This document shows positions 24,288-32,169 of a stretch of 64,000 nucleotides of DNA, piece after piece. The stretch covers positions 17,339 to 81,338 of the forward strand of contig CAKZPI010000021.1 of NCBI GenBank assembly GCA_937139155.1. Reading direction: 5' to 3'. Below the pieces are notes generated by a model. The model had not been told where the DNA came from. It ran no database searches and was given only the letters and a program-made list of their open reading frames with translations. The stretch's first letter is position 1. Every line of letters starts with the position of its first letter. The position numbers were made by a program, and so were the translations under genes. This DNA is from an uncultured Flavobacteriales bacterium. Lineage in GTDB: Bacteria > Bacteroidota > Bacteroidia > Flavobacteriales > JBLHRE01.

Positions 24288-24520
24288 GCTAGCCCTTGTC
24301 CTGAAAATCTTCTCTACTTTTGGAGAGACCAAACTTTCTGCTAGGTGAGCCTCTGGCTCGCTGTTGAACATTGCGGGCATTTTTTATGTCTTGACATCAA
24401 TGAACGCGGTTCAGTACCCCCGTGAGGTAGCTTAATGGCCCTCACGAGCTTACCTAGTGTAGTTTGGTCAGCGGGAAGGGCTGAACCGTATTTTCTCAGC
24501 CCAGACTTCTAAATTCTGAG
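24288..24520 (+). ncRNA. Structured RNA candidate (leader or small RNA)
   Basis: Dense secondary structure in a 345-bp non-coding gap. Domain 1: CTAGC (24289-24293) with GCTAG (24340-24344), enclosing TCTCT/AGAGA; then GAGCC-TCT-GGCTC; then ATGTC-TT-GACAT (24386-24397). Domain 2: an 8-bp closing stem CGGTTCAG (24407-24414) / CTGAACCG (24481-24488), containing CGTGAGG (24421-24427) / CCTCACG (24440-24446) and a possible pseudoknot TAGCT / AGCT-TA; TATTTT follows the closing stem. A last hairpin CTCAG/CTGAG ends two bases before the next ATG. I know no family that it matches. Confidence 0.55.
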
Positions 24521-24522
24521 CT

Positions 24523-24801
24523 ATGACCAAACCAGAAAACCAAAACCAGCCCTGCATCATTTGTGGGCACATGAAAACCAAAGAGCCAAAAGAATTCTTT
24601 TCGGAACTCTTTGACCTTTACTCCGGACAGGAAGCTGCCCTGGAGATCTTTGATATGTATGAAGCCTATTTGGCAAGTGATGTCTATGACTTGCGCTCAC
24701 GTGAAGACCGCTGGCGCTTGCATAAACTCACCATCTACCTCTGTCATTTGCTTCAACTGGTAGAAGACAACCAGGAGAAAGTTGTAAAGGCCGTTTCCTG
24801 A
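24523..24801 (+). CDS. Hypothetical small protein downstream of structured RNA
   Basis: 92 aa. An N-terminal CIICGH gives a single CxxC pair; the rest is helical and acidic (FFSELFDLYSGQEAALEIFD). It begins 2 bp after a hairpin and may be controlled by the structured region upstream. No recognised family. Confidence 0.6.
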   Translation: MTKPENQNQPCIICGHMKTKEPKEFFSELFDLYSGQEAALEIFDMYEAYLASDVYDLRSREDRWRLHKLTIYLCHLLQLVEDNQEKVVKAVS

Positions 24802-24816
24802 TGGTCTAATCCACTG

Positions 24817-24893
24817 CCAACCCATGCTTTGTTCGTGCCTGTAGCGGGCCTTTCTTGGTGGTTCTTGAAACAAAGTCTTGGGTTGGTTTTTTT
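24817..24893. terminator. Long convergent terminator hairpin
   Basis: CCAACCCATGCTTTGTT (24817-24833) pairs with AACAAAGTCTTGGGTTGG (24869-24886) as a long, slightly imperfect stem over a 35-nt loop, followed by TTTTTTT. It separates two convergent genes (stops at 24801 and 24892). Confidence 0.7.
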
Positions 24894-25665
24894 ATTTAAA
24901 TCTGTCAGGAAACTTTTCCGTCAATTTTCTAGCCAAGGGAAGCGCCTTGCTGCCTTCTTCGATCATTTGACTGACCATCCACCCATACAAGCTGTATTCG
25001 GTATAATATTTTAATCGATCATCACCTTCAAGTCTCAAGGCACAATGAAGGAAAAGGAATTTTGACCCAACCGTTTCGCAAAGATGACTAACCGCCATTT
25101 GTTTTTGGTTTGCCATTGACAAGGTGTTGTGAAATTTAGCTGGTTCGGCTTTGTTGGATTGGTAAGCCATAATCCCCCAAAAACAATTCTCGAAAATCGC
25201 TACACCTGGGATGTATTCTTCAAACCACTCCAAACATTCCTCCCGAATCATTTCCAAATCTGGTAATACAGGAACCTCCCAATTGCTCCACGATGTATTA
25301 AACCCTTGTCGCCAACCATCTCCCAGCTCCCAATCCAATCGTTTCTCCATCAGGGCAATCTTTTGGTCTACATAATTGTTGAACTCCCTGGTGTGCTCAA
25401 GATCAAGGAGCTTTTCTTGGAGTCTGCCTTGTTCCCTTTGAAGTTTACGTTGTGCTCCTTGAATGCTTAGTTGTTGCCTCATTGAGTCGGCCATAGAGGC
25501 CATCTCCTCTTTTTGGTAGGCAAGGTCTACCCCAAATAAAAGGGCTGCTATAAACGCCATAGTAGCCGTAGCGCCATCCCATTCCCACCAACAAAACATG
25601 TATACCATCCCAATGTTTACCCCGCCCAATAGTAACGCGGTTAACAACGGCCAAACTTTTCTCAT
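24892..25665 (-). CDS. Membrane-anchored coiled-coil protein of the element
   Basis: 257 aa. Two hydrophobic segments at the N-terminus (about 5-25 and 33-48) are followed by a coiled coil (residues about 50-115, MRQQLSIQGAQRKLQREQG) and a soluble alpha-helical domain rich in Trp, Cys and aromatic residues. It is the only gene in the late half of the element on the minus strand apart from the integrase, and diverges from the late operon. This position often holds superinfection-exclusion or defence genes; that is inference only. Confidence 0.6.
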   Translation of the reverse strand: MRKVWPLLTALLLGGVNIGMVYMFCWWEWDGATATMAFIAALLFGVDLAYQKEEMASMADSMRQQLSIQGAQRKLQREQGRLQEKLLDLEHTREFNNYVDQKIALMEKRLDWELGDGWRQGFNTSWSNWEVPVLPDLEMIREECLEWFEEYIPGVAIFENCFWGIMAYQSNKAEPAKFHNTLSMANQKQMAVSHLCETVGSKFLFLHCALRLEGDDRLKYYTEYSLYGWMVSQMIEEGSKALPLARKLTEKFPDRFK

Positions 25666-25793
25666 AGATATTGTTTTTATAGATCACTTTGATTTTCCCC
25701 CACCTCCCCCAATTGAGTGAATAAGAGTGCTAATAAACTGCGATTTGAGCGGTGACATATAGTATATATATTTTTTATTATGTCTTTTTTTTA

Positions 25794-25917
25794 AAGGGTA
25801 TACCCTTCTTTAAATATATAAAACTGTGCTTTTGCACTCAGGTGGTTTAATCTACTGATAGTTAATTATTTAAACTCAGCACAGTTTTTAGCACAAAAGC
25901 ACAAAAGCACAGTTTTT
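25794..25917. repeat. Palindrome and inverted/iterated GCACA repeats before the late operon
   Basis: The divergent gap holds a perfect 14-bp palindrome AAGGGTATACCCTT (25794-25807). It also holds a 15-bp perfect inverted repeat, AAAACTGTGCTTTTG (25820-25834) against CAAAAGCACAGTTTT (25902-25916). The right arm is extended by iterons GCACAAAA at 25891 and 25899 and by another GCACAGTTTTT at 25879. It looks like a regulator-binding or replication-origin region. Confidence 0.65.
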
Positions 25918-26000
25918 CACCTTGAGACCCCTGGTTTTTACCTTCGTTTTGTCCTTTATACCCCCTTTACATTCTTAGAAATTAGCCTAAAATTCAGTCT

Positions 26001-26270
26001 ATGTTTACCGATACCCGAGGTAAGGTTGTAAACCTTCAAGCCATTCGAGCTCAGGAAATTTCACCTGATGACAACAATGATCTTCCTTTTGAAGGTGGTA
26101 TTTATGTAGGTGGGGATGCAACCACTGCAGGCAATGTTCGTGTAACTCTTGCTGAAGATGACAGCGATGTCACCTTTAGAAACGTTCCAGACGGCACCAT
26201 TTTACCCATTCGAGCCAAGCGTGTTTTTGCAACGGGTACCACTGCTCTTAACTTGGTTTTAATTGCATGA
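26001..26270 (+). CDS. Spike-base-like virion protein
   Basis: 89 aa, first gene of the late operon. FEGGIYVGGDATTAGNVRVT, FRNVPDGTILPIRAKRV and FATGTTALNLVL follow the small beta-sandwich pattern I associate with spike base proteins of the RCAP_Rcc01079 type (phages and gene transfer agents). Role: probably a trimeric base for a receptor-binding spike. Overlaps the next gene by 4 bp. Confidence 0.55.
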   Translation: MFTDTRGKVVNLQAIRAQEISPDDNNDLPFEGGIYVGGDATTAGNVRVTLAEDDSDVTFRNVPDGTILPIRAKRVFATGTTALNLVLIA

Positions 26271-26728
26271 TTGCTGCGTCCATTTCCATAGCAACTTTTT
26301 CATTAGGTAAACAACCTACTGAAACCCCTCCAAGCTTCGGAGATGAAATGGTTGTTAATGGCGATTTTTCTTCCGCCGGCGATGACTGGCAAGAATCTAG
26401 CCAGTTTGTGGTTTCTTATCCCAGTGGAACGTGTAGATTAGCCGCCAGCTCTACCATTGATGCGTCAATTACACAAGGAATCAATGGGCTTGAGCATGGC
26501 TCTGATTACCAATTAAAATTTGATCTTGTAACAAGCGATGCAAATACGGACTTCTTACTTGAAGGCCTTTTTGGTTCCCAAGTTTTATCAAAACAAGTTA
26601 ACGCGTATACATTCAACTACACGTATGATCAAACCAATGGGAATGATCTGATTTTTAAGTTGGACGCAAGCTTTGGAGGTTCAGGGTCAGTTACAATAGA
26701 TAACATTTCACTAAAAAAGATTACCTGA
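26267..26728 (+). CDS. Carbohydrate-binding-like fibre protein
   Basis: 153 aa. VVNGDFSSAGDDWQES with the C-terminal SVTIDNISLKKI is the start/end pattern of a CBM4/9-like galactose-binding sandwich, often found in phage fibre or spike proteins. There is no classical signal peptide; the N-terminal segment is moderately hydrophobic. Likely glycan binding at the virion surface; inferred. Confidence 0.55.
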   Translation: MIAASISIATFSLGKQPTETPPSFGDEMVVNGDFSSAGDDWQESSQFVVSYPSGTCRLAASSTIDASITQGINGLEHGSDYQLKFDLVTSDANTDFLLEGLFGSQVLSKQVNAYTFNYTYDQTNGNDLIFKLDASFGGSGSVTIDNISLKKIT

Positions 26729-27132
26729 TGCCAGTACCTAGTTTTGATAGCCTAGAAGATTATCAGGTATACCTTGAAGGTTTAATCAAATCGAACGAAC
26801 CGCTGAATGTAACCGCAGAAAAGTTGCGAGATGCGCTTTCTGCATTATATCAAAGCGCTCTAACCCCTGATCAGTATAGTGGAGGAGACCTTGCCACACT
26901 TGATGAAAACGGAAGAATCAAGAACAAGGTCAACCAAACCATTACTCTTGAAGAGCCCACATCAGAGGTTACAACCTCAGGCCTGGTTGGATACAGCCTG
27001 GACGAGGTTTTGTTTTACAATGGGGGAATTGAGCTCCGTTCTTCGGGCAATGTGAACTCCTTGAATTCAGAGACTGGTTTGGTCCAGTTTAATCAAGCCT
27101 TATCTGGAACTCTAATCATTTTAAGCATATGA
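26728..27132 (+). CDS. Hypothetical virion-associated protein
   Basis: 134 aa, overlapping the previous stop by one base. An N-terminal helical part (DSLEDYQVYLEGLIKSNEPL) precedes a beta-rich C-terminus (VLFYNGGIELRSSG...VQFNQALSGTLIILSI) typical of small tail or spike proteins. Position between two fibre-like genes supports a structural role. Confidence 0.5.
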   Translation: MPVPSFDSLEDYQVYLEGLIKSNEPLNVTAEKLRDALSALYQSALTPDQYSGGDLATLDENGRIKNKVNQTITLEEPTSEVTTSGLVGYSLDEVLFYNGGIELRSSGNVNSLNSETGLVQFNQALSGTLIILSI

Positions 27133-28934
27133 AAAAGCTATTGTACTTGTTATTTGCGCTTGCCCTATTTCATACATCATGGGGGCAAACTCGTCCAACC
27201 CAGACCACAAGAAACCCTGGATATTTTTATTTTCCCTGGGGTGGAGTTTTTGACTCTCTTGAGGCAAATGGCCCTGTCAATATCACTCCATCAAGCCCTA
27301 ATCCATTGATTAATGAGGAAATTCTGAGTATAGGTAACAATCTGGCAGATTATACGGTTAAGTTTGATAACAAAGCCGGAGACATTTACATCGGTGTTTC
27401 CGATAACTTGAGATTTGGGTTTCAACCCTTTCAGGCCATTGGAATTCAGGCCCTCGGCGGACCGTTTTATATTGGCTCTCAAACCACTGATACGGTTGTG
27501 ATTGGAACAGGTGACCAGCCTAACATTCTGATTAATGATCAAGGCAGTAATATTCAGCATTTCACAGGGGGTGAGCTAAGATCAGAGCTATCTACTACAA
27601 GTTTGTCTTTATTTCGATATACAGATAATGGTGCTGCACCTAAGTTCATTTTGAAAAAATCCAGAGGATCCTATCAAAACCCTTCAATGGTATTTCCTGG
27701 AGATGTAGTTGGTGCTTATGATGTGTTTGGCTACAATGGAAGAACCTCAGATTTTGAACGAGCTGGGGCTTTTTGGTTTGATATTGATGATACAACTGGA
27801 GGATTATTCTCCCACGTAGATATTTATGGAGGTACTACTGACGGTAATGGTTTATACAGGACTGCTACTCTAGGTATGGGGAAGAGTTATTTCTATCACT
27901 CGAATCAAATAGACACACTACTGCATATTAAGGATGATGAAGTGAAGTTTAATTCTAGAATTGTTCAAGAGTCTAGCGCTAAGCCTTACTTTTTGACCAC
28001 CTCAGGAAATGATGCCTTTCAAGTTCAATCGCTCCTAGGTAGAGGAACCTTTCAACTTGGTGGCTTGAATAACAATACAAATATGACCAGGAATACATTA
28101 AGTGGTCAGTTTGAATTCACCTCCTTTTTGAATGGATCGGGAAACCTTGAAACTTCAGGCTTCGGTAATATGTATCGAGGGGATGGAGTAACTCGAGAGG
28201 GATCAATTCGGTTTTTCACCTATGGCACATCCATTAATAGTGGGAATGATATCGCCAAAACAACCCGCTTTGCAATAACCGAAACAGGTGTTTCCGTATT
28301 TACCAATGTCAACAATTTATTCAGTAGGCTTTATGATGTGATTGATGAGCGGCCTGACAGCACCTATGCCCTTCAGGTTTGGAGTGAAACTGTTGGTGGT
28401 CCTGGGGGTCTTGGTGGTGGATTTTATGCCGAGGGGGATTCAAAATTCACTGACAATTTAAGCGTGGATGGCCAGATTGTTGTGCCTAAAGTTAAAATGG
28501 TTAACTCCAATGGCCTGCGTTTTGAAACCTTTAATTCTACGGCCTCATATCTAGACGTTAAAAGCAACTTGAATGGTGTAGAACTTAAAGCTGTCGGGTT
28601 TTCTCAGAGCTCCTTTACGCTAAAGGTTGACGTTGATACCGCCATTTACGTGTCTCCTGGTGGTAATGTTAGCTTAAAACAAGATCTAAGTGTAGCTGGA
28701 AATATCTCGGCAAACGATGGGGCTTTTTCCGGCGATGTTACAGTTGGATCTACACTTAATGCAGGATCTGATTTAAGGGCGGATGCAGACATTCAGCTTG
28801 CCACCACCAGTTGGATTTACTTCGGCGATAAAAACACCGATGGCACCTGGCGTATGGGTATTAGTGAAGGTGAGTTCGTTCATCAATTCAGGGAGTCAGG
28901 CACTTTTGTAACCAAAAACACCATTACACCATGA
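27129..28934 (+). CDS. Fibre/adhesin-like protein with signal peptide
   Basis: 601 aa. It begins with a clear signal peptide (KKLLYLLFALALFHTSWGQ), unusual for a phage fibre. The body is beta-rich with repeated short segments (SKFTDNLSVDGQIVV, SLKQDLSVAGNISANDGAF) like those at the C-terminal ends of tail fibres. The end, YFGDKNTDGTWRMGIS ... GTFVTKNTITP, resembles the terminal motif of phage receptor-binding fibres. It could be exported and assembled outside the cytoplasm, or be a secreted adhesin. No sorting domain is seen. Confidence 0.6.
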   Translation: MKKLLYLLFALALFHTSWGQTRPTQTTRNPGYFYFPWGGVFDSLEANGPVNITPSSPNPLINEEILSIGNNLADYTVKFDNKAGDIYIGVSDNLRFGFQPFQAIGIQALGGPFYIGSQTTDTVVIGTGDQPNILINDQGSNIQHFTGGELRSELSTTSLSLFRYTDNGAAPKFILKKSRGSYQNPSMVFPGDVVGAYDVFGYNGRTSDFERAGAFWFDIDDTTGGLFSHVDIYGGTTDGNGLYRTATLGMGKSYFYHSNQIDTLLHIKDDEVKFNSRIVQESSAKPYFLTTSGNDAFQVQSLLGRGTFQLGGLNNNTNMTRNTLSGQFEFTSFLNGSGNLETSGFGNMYRGDGVTREGSIRFFTYGTSINSGNDIAKTTRFAITETGVSVFTNVNNLFSRLYDVIDERPDSTYALQVWSETVGGPGGLGGGFYAEGDSKFTDNLSVDGQIVVPKVKMVNSNGLRFETFNSTASYLDVKSNLNGVELKAVGFSQSSFTLKVDVDTAIYVSPGGNVSLKQDLSVAGNISANDGAFSGDVTVGSTLNAGSDLRADADIQLATTSWIYFGDKNTDGTWRMGISEGEFVHQFRESGTFVTKNTITP

Positions 28935-29458
28935 TGTTTAAGATCAAACATAAACCTGGTGCCCGCATGCCAAACCTTGGTGTGGCTTTGTTGTTTTTAT
29001 TTATGATAGCCATTGCTAAACTAGTTATGGCTAAGTCCATTAAAGTAAAGGTGTTCTTCAGTCCTCACCTTTCTGGCTATGAGCTTCCCTCACATGAACA
29101 GGCCGACTGGAACAAATTAGGCGGCACCAGCACTTTTCCATGGCGCCGAAAAAAGACAAAAACAGGCCATCAAAATAGTGATGAACATTTAGCTGTTTGG
29201 CGGTATTATAATCATCAGTTTCAGGTTTCAGATCAGTACAAACGTCATAAAACAGATTTACAGGTTCCATCGACTGACCAAATCACCACCTTAAATAAGA
29301 GCCGACAAGGTTTGGATGGGTTTTACCGGGCTACCATTTACCTGCCCTTGAGCCATACTTACCCTGCCTTTCCCTGGTTTGGAGGAACCAACCCAGTTCC
29401 AGGTGATACCTCAGTGATCTACTTTATAAAACTAAAAGGATTGGTATGGAGAGTTTAA
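28931..29458 (+). CDS. Hypothetical membrane-anchored protein
   Basis: 175 aa, 4-bp ATGA overlap with the previous gene. One hydrophobic segment near residues 14-33 (NLGVALLFLFMIAIAKLVMA) is followed by a soluble Trp/Tyr/His-rich domain. No family recognised. Confidence 0.5.
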   Translation: MMFKIKHKPGARMPNLGVALLFLFMIAIAKLVMAKSIKVKVFFSPHLSGYELPSHEQADWNKLGGTSTFPWRRKKTKTGHQNSDEHLAVWRYYNHQFQVSDQYKRHKTDLQVPSTDQITTLNKSRQGLDGFYRATIYLPLSHTYPAFPWFGGTNPVPGDTSVIYFIKLKGLVWRV

Positions 29459-29706
29459 TGGTAGGTAAAACTGGCTTAGATCAAATTACCACGGTAATCG
29501 GTTTCCTATTGTGCCTTAATTGTATAGTGCTCTGGAACCTCGACATGTGGCAAGTAGTTCCCAAATGTCCAAATGAGGGTGTTTTGTTCAGGGTTTTTGG
29601 CTTTGGGCTTTTATTGTCGGCGGTAAAGGAAGAGCTTTTTACAATTATGCTTGGGTGGTTCCGTAAACTACTAGGTATTCGTCAAAACAAGAATGGTGAT
29701 GCCTAG
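29446..29706 (+). CDS. Small membrane protein
   Basis: 86 aa, overlapping the previous gene by 13 bp. Two hydrophobic stretches (about TTVIGFLLCLNCIVLW and VFGFGLLLSAV). Position among virion-like genes suggests a virion or morphogenesis membrane protein; a holin is also possible. Function unknown. Confidence 0.5.
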   Translation: MESLMVGKTGLDQITTVIGFLLCLNCIVLWNLDMWQVVPKCPNEGVLFRVFGFGLLLSAVKEELFTIMLGWFRKLLGIRQNKNGDA

Positions 29707-30118
29707 AACCAAATTGCACATATCACAAGTTGATAATCTGGCTTCTGATACAAGGAGGTCAAGCAGCCAGGTGGATGACATCCTCAATGGATCCTATGCT
29801 GACCTGGGGGGGATGACGCTTTCAAATTTCCCAGCAGGAAAATGGCTTGTAACCTTTGTTGGCGTTGTTTACTTAGAGGCAGATGCCCAGGCGACATTTA
29901 AAATAGTTAGCAATGGGGTTGACTTCAAAGAGACAACGGTATCTGTTGAGTCACAAAGTGTAGGGGTAAACGCCAGTGGTCGACTTCATGCAGTAGTTAC
30001 AGCTATTGTTGAGACCCCTGGTGGAGCGGACTTAAAAATACAAGGGGTAGAGAACACGGGTAACCAGGTGACGGTTTTAGATAAAGAAATCATTGCCACA
30101 AGAGTAAATGAAATATGA
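29699..30118 (+). CDS. Jelly-roll-like structural protein
   Basis: 139 aa from the ATG at 29699 (an in-frame GTG is 6 bp upstream), overlapping the previous gene by 8 bp. Strongly beta-patterned: LSNFPAGKWLVTFVGVVYLE, TFKIVSNGVDF, ending TVLDKEIIATRVNEI. This is the pattern of C1q/TNF-like trimeric heads in phage spikes. It is the best jelly-roll candidate in the operon, but is too small for a double-jelly-roll capsid protein. Confidence 0.5.
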   Translation: MPRTKLHISQVDNLASDTRRSSSQVDDILNGSYADLGGMTLSNFPAGKWLVTFVGVVYLEADAQATFKIVSNGVDFKETTVSVESQSVGVNASGRLHAVVTAIVETPGGADLKIQGVENTGNQVTVLDKEIIATRVNEI

Positions 30119-30594
30119 TAGGAACTTTAGTTAACAACAAATATGTTCAAATTGGGCTAGGAGTGGCGGTGATTATCATCGTTTTAATGGTTTTTAAGGG
30201 GAGGCTTTCGAAACTGTTTGGATCAATAAAAAACAAGGTTGAGGAACAGCAAGTAAGAAATCATAGTACCCGTGATGGATCAAAAAAACCAAGTCAGCCT
30301 GACCGTGTTTTACAAGGTATTTCGGAGTCTATTTATAAAGAAATGAAATGGGTTGGGGATGGGTTTGACGATGTTTATGCTGCACTAAAGCCATTAAATG
30401 GTCGGGACATACAGGAAGTGTACATAAATTTTGGAACACCGCTTTATTCCTACTATGGTGCTGGAAACAAGCTTCTTCAATGGTTTGGGCAGGCGGAACC
30501 TTTGGACATGATTGGCTGGTTTAAGGAAGAATACAATACAAGGGAATTAAAAAAACTTGCTCCCATATTAGAGCGGGGGGGATTTAATCTATAA
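30115..30594 (+). CDS. Single-span membrane protein with annexin-repeat-like domain
   Basis: 159 aa. N-terminal membrane span (about 11-27, IGLGVAVIIIVLMVF), a basic linker, then a helical domain DDVYAALKPLNGRDIQEVYINFG ... LDMIGWFKEEYNTRELKKL that has the helix and Phe-Gly pattern of an annexin-type repeat. The resemblance is by eye. Probably a virion-membrane or morphogenesis protein. Confidence 0.5.
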   Translation: MIGTLVNNKYVQIGLGVAVIIIVLMVFKGRLSKLFGSIKNKVEEQQVRNHSTRDGSKKPSQPDRVLQGISESIYKEMKWVGDGFDDVYAALKPLNGRDIQEVYINFGTPLYSYYGAGNKLLQWFGQAEPLDMIGWFKEEYNTRELKKLAPILERGGFNL

Positions 30595-30596
30595 AT

Positions 30597-30779
30597 ATGG
30601 AAGGGTGGAAGTTTTTCAAGGATATAATTTCAGGTGAAAAGGGTCCAAGAATTAACGCCGATGTTGAAACAAAAGTTTCCATCGACAAGCAGAACATTAC
30701 CGAGGTAGTAGTAATCGTTGGGGTCTCAATACTGATTATTGCCGCTGGAATTGTGCTAATAAAACAACTAGGAAAATGA
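30597..30779 (+). CDS. Small single-span membrane protein
   Basis: 60 aa: about 33 soluble residues, then a C-terminal membrane span (TEVVVIVGVSILIIAAGIVL) and a short basic end. It resembles small virion membrane proteins of lipid-containing phages, or a filamentous coat protein without a signal peptide; neither is shown. Confidence 0.5.
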   Translation: MEGWKFFKDIISGEKGPRINADVETKVSIDKQNITEVVVIVGVSILIIAAGIVLIKQLGK

Positions 30780-31327
30780 AAACAAAGTGGATTGTATTGA
30801 TATCGGTTACTATCACCTTAGGCTTGCTTATTTGGTTGATTTTTAGAAAGATAAAATCAAATGAGTCTTCCTCCCGGTCTATCAAAAACCCTTTGGATCC
30901 AGGTCAAATGAAATCAGGAGCTTCCCCGAAGTTTAATAACCTGCCTTCAACTCCTGGTACTTCCGGATTGAGTGTGGTTGAAAAGGGAGGAATCAAAGGT
31001 GGTAATAAAGCTTCAGTAGTAAAGGTTGAAACGGATTTAAACTCCAAGAAGCCTCATGCTTTTGACAAAGAAGAGGTTACTCGTGTTTTTGCAGAAGAGC
31101 TTAAGAATGACTGGGTAGGTCCAGATCGTGATGAAGAGCCTCCTTTGCCTGCAAGTAAGGCACATGAAAAGGTGAAAATCAAACGAGGAGAAGGGCCTAG
31201 AAAAGGAATCAGGCCAACCCCAGTTAGTTTAAAAGAATGTGATTGCAAATCAGACCGCCGGTGTGAATGCAACTCTAGAGCTGAGCCTAGTAAGGGCAAA
31301 GCCTTGAAAACAAAAAGAATTAGCTAG
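30776..31327 (+). CDS. Single-span membrane protein with basic Cys-rich tail
   Basis: 183 aa. Membrane span at residues 4-23 (KWIVLISVTITLGLLIWLIF), then a long, low-complexity, Ser/Pro/Lys-rich soluble part that ends in a cluster of cysteines (KECDCKSDRRCECN). Four-base overlap with the upstream gene. No family recognised. Confidence 0.5.
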   Translation: MKTKWIVLISVTITLGLLIWLIFRKIKSNESSSRSIKNPLDPGQMKSGASPKFNNLPSTPGTSGLSVVEKGGIKGGNKASVVKVETDLNSKKPHAFDKEEVTRVFAEELKNDWVGPDRDEEPPLPASKAHEKVKIKRGEGPRKGIRPTPVSLKECDCKSDRRCECNSRAEPSKGKALKTKRIS

Positions 31328-31678
31328 ATGAAAACTAAGATTATTGTTATAAGCATAATTGGGCTTGTTGTGTTGGCTGGCATTGTGTTTTTGTTTTTTT
31401 CTGGATCGAACAGTGAAGAACAAGCTTCAGCCACTTCAACCACTAGTTCTTCCTATGATCCTGAAATTGGTCCTTGCCCAAAAAAGCGCCGGAAGGTTTC
31501 AAGGATGAAGTCAGAAGTGACTTGGAAGGCTTGGAGTAAAAAGGCAGATGAAATAAGAAATAGTCCAGGCTGGTGGGCTCAAATTGTAAAAGAGGCTGAA
31601 AAAAGGGGGGTGTCTCCTGACAGTCTTGTAGAGCCAAACGCCAGGTGGGCTGTTCTTCAAAGTTGCGGATTAGTTTAA
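31328..31678 (+). CDS. Single-span membrane protein, paralogue 1
   Basis: 116 aa. Span at about 4-24 (IIVISIIGLVVLAGIVFLFF). The C-terminal 45 residues (IRNSPGWWAQIVKEAEKRG ... VEPNARWAVLQ) are related to the next gene's C-terminus, so the two are likely paralogues by duplication. Confidence 0.55.
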   Translation: MKTKIIVISIIGLVVLAGIVFLFFSGSNSEEQASATSTTSSSYDPEIGPCPKKRRKVSRMKSEVTWKAWSKKADEIRNSPGWWAQIVKEAEKRGVSPDSLVEPNARWAVLQSCGLV

Positions 31679-31690
31679 AATGAAAGTATT

Positions 31691-32011
31691 ATGAAATGGT
31701 ATTGGTTTTTAATCATTGGAGCTGTCTTGACGGCTATTGTTATCATTGGCCTGAGTTTAAAAAACCGGAAGTCAAATGCTTTAGGGTCATCATCTGACCC
31801 AATACCTCCTGGGGTAAGCCTTCATGACTTCAAGAATCTAGTTGAGCCAAGTGACGTTCAAGATATGGTTCGCAGGATAAAGGGAACGCCAAAGTGGTTT
31901 GACGACCAGAAAAAAGCAGCAAAAAAGAACGGTATCTCAATAGACCAGCAAGTAAGAGACTCTGCGGTTTTTGTATTGTGGAAAAAACATAGGGGCGAAA
32001 GTATTGGGTGA
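31691..32011 (+). CDS. Single-span membrane protein, paralogue 2
   Basis: 106 aa. Span at about 3-22 (WYWFLIIGAVLTAIVIIGL). The C-terminal segment (RIKGTPKWFDDQKKAAKKNG, then DSAVFVLWKKH) matches the same helical motif in the upstream neighbour. Its stop overlaps the next ATG (TGATG). Confidence 0.55.
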   Translation: MKWYWFLIIGAVLTAIVIIGLSLKNRKSNALGSSSDPIPPGVSLHDFKNLVEPSDVQDMVRRIKGTPKWFDDQKKAAKKNGISIDQQVRDSAVFVLWKKHRGESIG

Positions 32012-32169
32012 TGGGCTTTAGGGCAAAGAGAAACAAGAAGAAGGCGGCTTCTGAGCTAAAACGGGCCCACAAACTAGCCAAAGAGCTGGAATCAATCGAC
32101 CCTTTATCCTCATATAGGTCTAGGTTCAAGAAATCGCTAAGACATATTCGAAAGACTGATTTGAAATGA
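32011..32169 (+). CDS. Very basic 52-aa protein
   Basis: A frame of 52 codons fills the gap between two genes, overlapping the upstream stop by one base and the lysozyme ATG by four. Over a third of residues are Lys, Arg or His (GFRAKRNKKKAASELKRAHK). The tight overlaps at both ends make it a real gene. A protamine-like or nucleic-acid-binding virion role is possible; unproven. Confidence 0.6.
   Translation: MGFRAKRNKKKAASELKRAHKLAKELESIDPLSSYRSRFKKSLRHIRKTDLK

Noticed and set aside
24288..24520. Retron or diversity-generating retroelement RNA
   Set aside because: No reverse transcriptase is encoded in the window, and there is no template/variable repeat pair.
30597..30779. Filamentous-phage major coat protein
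   Set aside because: It has a span and suitable size, but no signal peptide, no Zot-type ATPase and a lysis cassette nearby, which filamentous phages do not need.
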